Below, piece by piece: positions 6,490 through 11,522 of a DNA stretch of 11,522 nucleotides. The notes beneath the pieces were generated by a model, which was given only the letters and a program-made list of their open reading frames with translations, did not search any database and was not told the DNA's origin. The position numbers were made by a program, and so were the translations under genes. The DNA is from JAGLSB01 sp023135955 (GTDB lineage Bacteria; Bacteroidota; Bacteroidia; Bacteroidales; GCA-2748055). How positions within the stretch are numbered: the stretch's first letter is position 1; the number at the start of each line of letters is the position of its first letter. The stretch is from assembly GCA_030673645.1 (NCBI GenBank), contig DAOVIO010000131.1, positions 1 to 11,522 on the forward strand. Reading direction: 5' to 3'.

Positions 6490-7356
6490 ATGAAGGAGAT
6501 AACGGTATTAAGTGGAAAAGGTGGCGCAGGGAAGACTAGCATTACTGCGGCATTGGTTTCTCTGGCTGAAAAGGCTGTGTTTTGCGATAGCGATGTTGAT
6601 GCTGCTGATCTTCATCTTATATTGAATCCTGATATTAAGGAAACTCACAGCTTCGACAGTGGATACAAAGCAATAATTGATACTGAGAAATGCATTGATT
6701 GCAATATTTGCAAAGAGGAATGTAGATTTGATGCAATTCACACAGATAAAGGATATTACGAAGTAAATCCATTTCAATGTGAAGGTTGCAGACTTTGCGA
6801 AAGGCTTTGTCCGGTTGATGCAATTATTTCTGAAAAGAATGAAAATAATTTCTGGTATGTTTCCGATACTCGCTTTGGTCCTTTGGTACATGCCAGAATG
6901 GGTGCAGGTGAGGAGAATTCAGGAAAATTGGTTACGGTAGTCAGAAGAAAAGCCAGTGAAATTGCACGGATACAGGAAAAAGGGTACATCATCAACGACG
7001 GACCTCCGGGAATTGGTTGTGCCGCCATATCTTCCATTACAGGAACATCGAGAGTACTTATGGTTATTGAACCAAGTATGTCTGGATTGCATGACGCAAA
7101 AAGATTACTAGACTTAATTTATAGCTTTAATATAAAGTCGTATGCACTTATAAATAAACATGATATAAGTAGTGAGCTAACTGAGAAAATTATTCTGTTC
7201 TTAAAAGAAAACAATATTCCACTACTTGGGAAAATTCCTTTCGACCCAAGTTTTACTCAGGCTATGATAGAAGGGAAGACTATTGTTGAATTAGATCCGG
7301 GACTTGAAAGCTCAATAGTTTTAAAGGATGTTTGGGATTATATTCTAAAGAAATGA
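6490..7356 (+). CDS. MinD-superfamily ATPase with inserted ferredoxin domain (second paralogue)
   Basis: This 288-residue paralogue of the preceding gene has the same layout: deviant Walker A GKGGAGKTS at 9-17, FCDSDVDAADLHL at 31-43, a 2[4Fe-4S] ferredoxin insert with Cys68/71/74/78 and Cys97/100/103/107, and INDGPPGIGC at 168-177. It keeps the family segment PLVHARMGAGEENSGKLVTVVR (131-152), which in the first paralogue is replaced by a divergent LTQGELEIGSSMQT stretch; the two are therefore specialised subunits, not a recent duplicate. It starts immediately after the previous stop (TAAATG) and overlaps the next gene by four bases (ATGA), so all three are translationally coupled. It probably assembles or moves a metal-sulfur cluster for the NifX/ORP-like protein (inference). 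Confidence 0.93.
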   Translation: MKEITVLSGKGGAGKTSITAALVSLAEKAVFCDSDVDAADLHLILNPDIKETHSFDSGYKAIIDTEKCIDCNICKEECRFDAIHTDKGYYEVNPFQCEGCRLCERLCPVDAIISEKNENNFWYVSDTRFGPLVHARMGAGEENSGKLVTVVRRKASEIARIQEKGYIINDGPPGIGCAAISSITGTSRVLMVIEPSMSGLHDAKRLLDLIYSFNIKSYALINKHDISSELTEKIILFLKENNIPLLGKIPFDPSFTQAMIEGKTIVELDPGLESSIVLKDVWDYILKK

Positions 7357-8189
7357 AGCTTCATGTATTAACAGAGAATATGCCAGGAGGAAGGTTTGGT
7401 GCCGAACATGGGATTAGTTACTATATAGAACATAATGGTTACAGAATTCTTTTTGATACAGGTCATACTGATTTATTCCTGAAGAACGCATCTCTATTAG
7501 GAATTGATTTGTTAAAGTATACAGATACAATCATTTTAAGTCATGGTCATTGGGATCATGGTGATGGGATTTGCGAATTAATTTCTCAACATGAAGTAAA
7601 TGATCCGGGCTCAAAAATGATGTCAGACAGGGGAGAGGTGGTTGATTTTATTTCTCATCCGGATATATTCCTGAAGCGTTACAGAAAAGGAGAAGATGAA
7701 AATATTGGTATAAAAGTTCCTGTTGAAGAACTGCAAAGCGCATTTAGATTACAATTTTCAACAAAAGCAATAAAGGTATATCCTGATGTATATTTTATGG
7801 GAGAAGTACCAAAGAAGACATCTTTTGAAGCTAAAACAACTGCATTTATACTAGAAAATAAGGAGCCAGACTTCGTAATAGACGATTCAGGATTAGTTTT
7901 AGTACAGGATAGTGAAATCATTCTTATTTCCGGATGTGCTCATACAGGAATATGCAATATGATGGAATATGCTAAGGAAATTACTGGTTTGAATAAGTTT
8001 AGGGCAGTACTTGGGGGTTTTCATTTAAAGTTCGATAACCATCAAACAAAAGAAACCATTAAATATATTAAAAGTCAAAATGTTGATAGAATTTTCCCAT
8101 CACACTGTACACAATTGCCAGCACTAGCAGCCTTTTATAGAGAATTTAAATTTGAACAGCTTAAAACCGGAATGGTTCTTCGGTTTTGA
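7353..8189 (+). CDS. COG1237 metallo-beta-lactamase-fold metal-dependent hydrolase
   Basis: The protein is 278 residues from the ATG at 7353, which overlaps the previous stop as ATGA. An in-frame ATG at 7332 would add seven residues (MGLYSKE) but lies inside the upstream gene and precedes the natural MKLHVLTEN start. The metal site is SHGHWDHGDG at 63-72 (His64, His66, Asp68, His69), GCAHTG at 194-199 (His197) and GGFHL at 221-225 (His224), with SHC at 250-252. FDTGHTDLFLKNA (34-46) and DDSGLVL (177-183) are typical of COG1237. This group includes archaeal dihydropterin ribofuranosyl-aminobenzene phosphate synthase (methanopterin pathway) and many unassigned hydrolases. COG1237 genes often travel with ORP/NifX and MinD-ferredoxin genes. 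Its substrate here is unknown; a pterin or flavodiiron-type redox role would both be guesses. Confidence 0.9.
   Translation: MKLHVLTENMPGGRFGAEHGISYYIEHNGYRILFDTGHTDLFLKNASLLGIDLLKYTDTIILSHGHWDHGDGICELISQHEVNDPGSKMMSDRGEVVDFISHPDIFLKRYRKGEDENIGIKVPVEELQSAFRLQFSTKAIKVYPDVYFMGEVPKKTSFEAKTTAFILENKEPDFVIDDSGLVLVQDSEIILISGCAHTGICNMMEYAKEITGLNKFRAVLGGFHLKFDNHQTKETIKYIKSQNVDRIFPSHCTQLPALAAFYREFKFEQLKTGMVLRF
8163..8187 (+). terminator. Weak hairpin over the 3' end of the hydrolase gene
   Basis: AAAACCGGA (8163-8171) can pair with TTCGGTTTT (8179-8187), including one G-U, around a seven-base loop. The right arm ends in TTTT and runs into the stop codon at 8187-8189. An A-stem-T arrangement can act as an intrinsic terminator, but the T run is short and the hairpin is inside coding sequence, so this is tentative. 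Confidence 0.3.
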
Positions 8190-8228
8190 GGATTGCTCCT
8201 TTCAGACGCATTTAAAGATTGAAGAATA

Positions 8229-8360
8229 GTTGCTAGTTGCTGGTTTCTAGTTGCTGGGAAGAAAGAAAGGACGATGGACAAAAACAACCGATCAACCAGA
8301 ACCGAGAGCAGGGAGCTCAACGACTGATAAACCAGTAACCAGCAACCAGTAACCAGTAAC
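8229..8360. repeat. Heptamer repeats forming an inverted repeat between two convergent genes
   Basis: Four heptamers of the type GTTGCTR occupy 8229-8256. Just over four of the complementary type ACCAGYA occupy 8331-8360. Aligned as inverted arms, about 23 of 30 positions pair, and several of the rest become G-U in plus-strand RNA. The 72-base middle holds more degenerate copies (AACCGATCAACCAGAACC at 8286-8303). The structure fills the gap between the ends of the hydrolase and galactokinase genes and could serve as a two-way transcription barrier. It resembles short tandem heptamer repeats known from other phyla, notably cyanobacteria. Confidence 0.75.
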
Positions 8361-8364
8361 ACTC

Positions 8365-9525
8365 CTACACCTCCTTAATCCCATCACCCACAGCAGCTAC
8401 ATAAAATTCAGGAACGAGTCCGGTGCGGTCAAAATATGCTTTTCCAACTTTGATTTTGAAATCTTCAATAATCTCTTCTTTTATCAAACTTACAGTACAG
8501 CCACCAAACCCAGCGCCTGTCATCCTTGAGCCAAGTACTCCTTCAAGTTTACGAGCTTCCTCAACAAGAGTGTCTAATTCGGTTCCGGTAACTTCATAAT
8601 CGTCTCTCAAGGAATCATGTGATTGGTTCATTAACTCACCAAATTTCACAAGCTCATTGTTTTTCAATGCTTCAATGGCATTTAGTACTCTATTATTTTC
8701 AGATATAACATGTTTTGCTCTTCTAAAAACTATCGGGTCACTCACTAGTTCCTTCATGCTCATAAACTCAGCATAATTCAGAGCACTAAGATTCTCAATT
8801 TGTTTCTTTTCATTAAGCATTTCCACAGCTGCTTCACATTCAGATCTTCTTTCATTATATTTTGAATCTGTAAGACCTCGTCTACTATTGGTGTTGGAAA
8901 TAATAAGTTTATGACCGTCCATTATTAAAGGGATAGCTTCATAATCTAGTGTAGCACAATTCAGGAATAAGGCATGGTTTTCTTTACCCATGGTTACGGC
9001 AAACTGATCCATTATTCCACAGTTGACTCCAATGAATTCATTTTCAGCCTTTTGGGACAATTTAATAAGTTCCCAAAGATCATATTTCATTCCAAATAAT
9101 TCATTTAATGCATAGGCCGTAACAGTTTCAATTGAGGCGGAAGAAGATAATCCTGCTCCATTAGGAATCTTACCGGAAAACAGGAAATCAAGACCATGGA
9201 AACTATTTCCTTTCTTATTAAATTGATCGATCACAGCCATTGGATAATTATACCAGTGATTTGAAACCTTGGGGAGATTATTTGAAACCTCAATTTCTGC
9301 TTTTTGTTCAAAATTTGTAGTAGCAAAACGATAGACATTTTGATCATTTTCCCGAATCACAAGGTGAGTACCAAAGTCAAGGGCACAAGGGAACACATAT
9401 CCTCCATTATAATCGGTATGTTCACCAATCAGGTTAACCCTTCCAGGGGAAAAAAATATACGTGTCTGAACATTGCTTTGTCCAAAAATTTCGTCAAGTT
9501 TTTGCTTTAATTCAGTAGTTTTCAT
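8365..9525 (-). CDS. galK: Galactokinase
   Basis: Phosphorylates alpha-D-galactose to galactose 1-phosphate with ATP in the cytoplasm, the first step of the Leloir pathway. At 386 residues it has the usual bacterial length, and all three GHMP-kinase motifs are intact: GRVNLIGEHTDYNGG at 28-42 (galactokinase signature), PNGAGLSSSAS at 121-131 (ATP loop) and GSRMTGAGFGGC at 332-343. Arg29, Glu35 and Asp173 (in GIMDQFA) fit the conserved active-site residues. The ATG at 9525 places a -7 box 22 bases upstream. No galT, galM or sugar transporter is in the window: the gene is convergent with the hydrolase and divergent from the peptidase, so it is a single-gene unit here. Repeat clusters flank it on both sides. 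Confidence 0.97.
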   Translation of the reverse strand: MKTTELKQKLDEIFGQSNVQTRIFFSPGRVNLIGEHTDYNGGYVFPCALDFGTHLVIRENDQNVYRFATTNFEQKAEIEVSNNLPKVSNHWYNYPMAVIDQFNKKGNSFHGLDFLFSGKIPNGAGLSSSASIETVTAYALNELFGMKYDLWELIKLSQKAENEFIGVNCGIMDQFAVTMGKENHALFLNCATLDYEAIPLIMDGHKLIISNTNSRRGLTDSKYNERRSECEAAVEMLNEKKQIENLSALNYAEFMSMKELVSDPIVFRRAKHVISENNRVLNAIEALKNNELVKFGELMNQSHDSLRDDYEVTGTELDTLVEEARKLEGVLGSRMTGAGFGGCTVSLIKEEIIEDFKIKVGKAYFDRTGLVPEFYVAAVGDGIKEV

Positions 9526-9546
9526 GGATTGTTCTATTTAAAAAGG

Positions 9547-9554
9547 CAAAAATA
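9547..9554 (-). promoter_or_regulatory. galK: Bacteroidota-type -7 promoter box of galK
   Basis: On the minus strand the sequence reads TATTTTTG, a full TAnnTTTG match, 22 bases before the galK ATG. No good TTTG -33 element was found at the usual distance. The surroundings are A/T-rich enough that a chance match is possible. Confidence 0.45.
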
Positions 9555-9671
9555 CAAAAAATAGGAAAAGAATGGTTTTAAATAGTGGGGATGGTTGCTT
9601 GTTGCTACTATATAACATGATACTGTTATTTTCAATTTAAAATTGCGGCTTTTTTGCCCGCACACTGGACT

Positions 9672-9731
9672 GGTTACTTGTTGCGGTTACTGGTGAGATC
9701 TTTTCTTCCCAGTAACCAGCAACAAGCAACC
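9672..9731. repeat. Long near-perfect hairpin of the heptamer repeat family
   Basis: The left arm 9672-9693 (GGTTACTTGTTGC then GGTTACTGG) pairs with the right arm 9709-9731 (CCAGTAACC then AGCAACAAGCAACC). There is one G-T type mismatch and one bulged base, around a 15-base loop. The repeat words are the same GTTGCTGG/GTTACTGG as those at 8229-8360. The lone copy at 9593-9605 is an exact 13-base complement of 9719-9731 and could pair instead with the right arm. Confidence 0.8.
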
Positions 9732-9832
9732 CTTTCTCATCCTTTAATTTTTCATTTAATAATATATCTTTATGCAAAATTTCTATAAATTCATTTTTTT
9801 TCTAAAAGTAGAAAGACAATTCAACCCTAATC

Positions 9833-11522
9833 ATGAAAAAACTCATTCTATTATTTATATTAATTAATGCAATAATAATCCTCTCAGCGCAGGAGAAAAT
9901 CCCAATGGATCACTCTGTATATGAGTCATGGAAAGAGCTAAAGAATATTCAAATATCTGATAACGGCCAGATTCTTGTATTTGAAATTAATCCGCAAATT
10001 GGTGATGGGAATCTTTACATTCAGAGAATTAAGTCAAATGAAGAATTCATTATTCCAAGGGCATATGATGCTAAAATATCTTCAGATGCAAGGTTTATTG
10101 TAGGGAAAATAAAACCACAATTAGAAATTACAAGAGCTGCCAAAAAGGAAAAGAAAGCTAAAGATGCTCAACCCAAAGATTCACTTTTCATATACGATGT
10201 TGAGAATAAAGAAATTGAAAAATATGAGAAAATAAGATCTTTCATGCTTCCTGAAAAGTCATCAAATTGGATCGTATTTCACACTGCTTATAAAAAACCT
10301 GAGGCTGATAATGAGAGTGATAAAGATAAGGATGACAATAAAAAAATTGATAAGAAGTTTTCAAAAATTGCATCTAAAAACAAATTAGCTGATTTAACAA
10401 TTATTAATCCCGAATCAGGAAAATCATATAGCTATGAAAATATAGCTTCATACTTTTTAAATGAAAATGGTCAAAGTATTATTTTTCATCAGTTTGCCAG
10501 AGATAGTATTCCTAAATCAGTAGTTTATTCCTTCAGTACCAATGATGAAAATCTTGAAATTATCTTTGAAGGTGATGGGATGGTTTCATCCCTTAACTCT
10601 GATACTGAGGGCAAACAATCTGCATTTTTATTTACTAATGATACTTTGCGCGTTTCGGGTATGGATTTATATTATTGGACTCCGGGCATTACGAATAGTA
10701 TAAAATTGATTGACAGTCTGGGTATTGGACTGCAGGAATCATGGGGTGTTAACAAATACGGAAAGATATATTTCTCAAAATCGGGTGATCGTCTTTATTT
10801 CGGAAGTTCTGAAATCCCTGTTAAGGAGCCTGAAGACACACTTTTAAAGGATGAAAAATCTTCGGTTGATGTTTGGTCATGGCATGACGAATATTTGCAA
10901 CCAATGCAATTAAAAAACCTAAAGAAAGAAAAAGAAAGAAGTTACCTTAGTTATTATTCTATCCTCGATAAAAGATTTGTTCAGCTTGCCGATCCGCTTG
11001 TAAAAGATGTTACAACTATGCACAAAGGAGATGGAAATATGGCAATGGGTTTGGCAGGTGACCATTATGGAAAACTTCTTTCCTGGGTGGGTTTTAGGTA
11101 TAAAGATGTTTACACTTTTGATCCTGCCACAGGAGAAAAAGAAAAAGTGCTTGAAAAGCTATCAAGTACAATCCATCTGTCGGCTTTTGGTAATTATATT
11201 CTATTTTATGAAAGAGAAGATAGTACCTGGTATAGTTACAATATAAAAACTAAAACTACTGTAAACCTAAGTAGCTCAACAGGATTGAATTTTTATAATG
11301 AGGAAAATGATATACCGCAGTTACCGCGAAGCTACGGCTATATTGGTTTTACTAAGGATGATGAGTATGTTCTGATCTATGATAGATACGATGTCTGGCA
11401 ATTTGATCCTGAAGGAAAAAAAGCAGCAGTTTGTATTACAAAATCTTACGGCAGGGATAATAATGTCAGACTTCGCTACACAAAGCTGGATAAGGATGAA
11501 TATTTCATAGATCTTCAAAAAA
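9833..11522 (+). CDS. Secreted S9-family (prolyl oligopeptidase-like) peptidase, N-terminal part only
   Basis: The frame is open from the ATG at 9833 to the right edge, 563 residues, and the gene continues beyond. Residues 1-19 are a signal peptide (MKKLILLFILINAIIILSA, then QEK). The following MDHSVYESWKELKNIQISDNGQILVFEINPQIGDGNLYI begins a row of beta-propeller blades, recognisable from recurrent segments such as ADLTIINPESGKSYSY, QSIIFHQFARD, DVYTFDPATGEKEKV, IGFTKDDEYVLIYDRYDVWQFDPEGK. A charged linker rich in Lys and Asp lies at about 153-184. The catalytic Ser-Asp-His domain (expected in the last 250 residues of a protein of about 900) is outside the window, so activity cannot be judged. 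Members are periplasmic or surface exopeptidases that digest oligopeptides. It stands alone, divergent from galK. Confidence 0.85.
   Translation, partial: MKKLILLFILINAIIILSAQEKIPMDHSVYESWKELKNIQISDNGQILVFEINPQIGDGNLYIQRIKSNEEFIIPRAYDAKISSDARFIVGKIKPQLEITRAAKKEKKAKDAQPKDSLFIYDVENKEIEKYEKIRSFMLPEKSSNWIVFHTAYKKPEADNESDKDKDDNKKIDKKFSKIASKNKLADLTIINPESGKSYSYENIASYFLNENGQSIIFHQFARDSIPKSVVYSFSTNDENLEIIFEGDGMVSSLNSDTEGKQSAFLFTNDTLRVSGMDLYYWTPGITNSIKLIDSLGIGLQESWGVNKYGKIYFSKSGDRLYFGSSEIPVKEPEDTLLKDEKSSVDVWSWHDEYLQPMQLKNLKKEKERSYLSYYSILDKRFVQLADPLVKDVTTMHKGDGNMAMGLAGDHYGKLLSWVGFRYKDVYTFDPATGEKEKVLEKLSSTIHLSAFGNYILFYEREDSTWYSYNIKTKTTVNLSSSTGLNFYNEENDIPQLPRSYGYIGFTKDDEYVLIYDRYDVWQFDPEGKKAAVCITKSYGRDNNVRLRYTKLDKDEYFIDLQK

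Larger units (their letters stand above)
9526..9832. other. Divergent intergenic region between galK and the peptidase gene
   Basis: It contains the galK-facing -7 box (9547-9554), a lone heptamer-family copy GGTTGCTTGTTGC (9593-9605), a strong long hairpin of the same family (9672-9731) and an AT-rich lead into the peptidase ATG at 9833. For the peptidase the best promoter candidate is TATCTTTA at 9765-9772, one base off TAnnTTTG. A small TTTCTA-AAAG-TAGAAA hairpin (9799-9814) lies just upstream of the peptidase start. No gene is supported. Confidence 0.55.

Noticed and set aside
6045..7037. Several open frames antisense to the two ATPase genes
   Set aside because: They are by-products of coding sequence; the forward frames carry intact P-loop and ferredoxin motifs.
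7353..8189. Antibiotic-resistance beta-lactamase
   Set aside because: Only the metal-binding fold is shared; the DDSGLVL, GCAHTG and GGFHL motifs place it in COG1237, and it has no signal peptide.
9799..9814. TTTCTA-AAAG-TAGAAA hairpin as a regulatory leader of the peptidase gene
   Set aside because: The stem is only six bases and mostly A-T; too weak to support without conservation.
11007..11246. Short plus-strand open frame inside the peptidase gene
   Set aside because: It lies in another frame of the continuous S9 peptidase reading frame and has no independent support.
9833..11522. Truncated or broken peptidase gene
   Set aside because: The frame stays open to the window edge; the missing catalytic domain is explained by the window boundary, not by damage.

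Overview
The window looks like a chromosomal piece of a Bacteroidota genome, probably an anaerobic or facultative, marine-type Bacteroidales/Marinilabiliales relative. The grounds are AT-rich intergenic DNA, starts without Shine-Dalgarno sequences, two perfect matches to the Bacteroidota -7 box TAnnTTTG, and typical products of the phylum: a SusC/D-independent outer-membrane porin and a large secreted S9 peptidase. The lineage is inferred from these features, not from a marker gene. No rRNA, tRNA, CRISPR array, transposase or phage gene was seen.

Left block (1-4243, all minus strand): an apparent four-gene uptake operon. In transcription order it encodes (i) a small symporter subunit of the DUF4212/TIGR03647 type, whose two membrane helices are separated by an unusual insertion of about 160 residues; (ii) the large SSS-family Na+/solute symporter (VC_2705/ActP-like); (iii) a membrane-anchored TPR protein of unknown function whose start overlaps the symporter stop by one base; and (iv) an outer-membrane porin cut off by the left edge. 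Together these could take a small organic acid across both membranes. A 28-base palindromic repeat lies between the TPR and porin genes.

Middle block (4504-8189, plus strand): a set resembling the 'orange protein' (ORP) locus of anaerobes. It holds a DUF134 regulator with a C-terminal zinc ribbon, a NifX/ORP-like Mo/Fe-cluster-binding domain protein, two consecutive MinD-type ATPases each carrying an inserted 2[4Fe-4S] ferredoxin, and a COG1237 metallo-beta-lactamase-fold enzyme. The last three genes are packed with 0 and -4 base spacing. A 16-base perfect palindrome abuts a consensus -7 box in front of the DUF134 gene and is a good operator candidate. A C-free array of thirteen 8-base repeats separates the first two genes from the last three. 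The gene families are known; the pathway is not established, and the closest characterised relative is the Desulfovibrio orp locus.

Right block (8365-11522): a stand-alone galactokinase gene (minus strand), flanked on both sides by heptamer repeats that form large inverted repeats, then a secreted S9-family peptidase gene (plus strand) cut off by the right edge before its catalytic domain.
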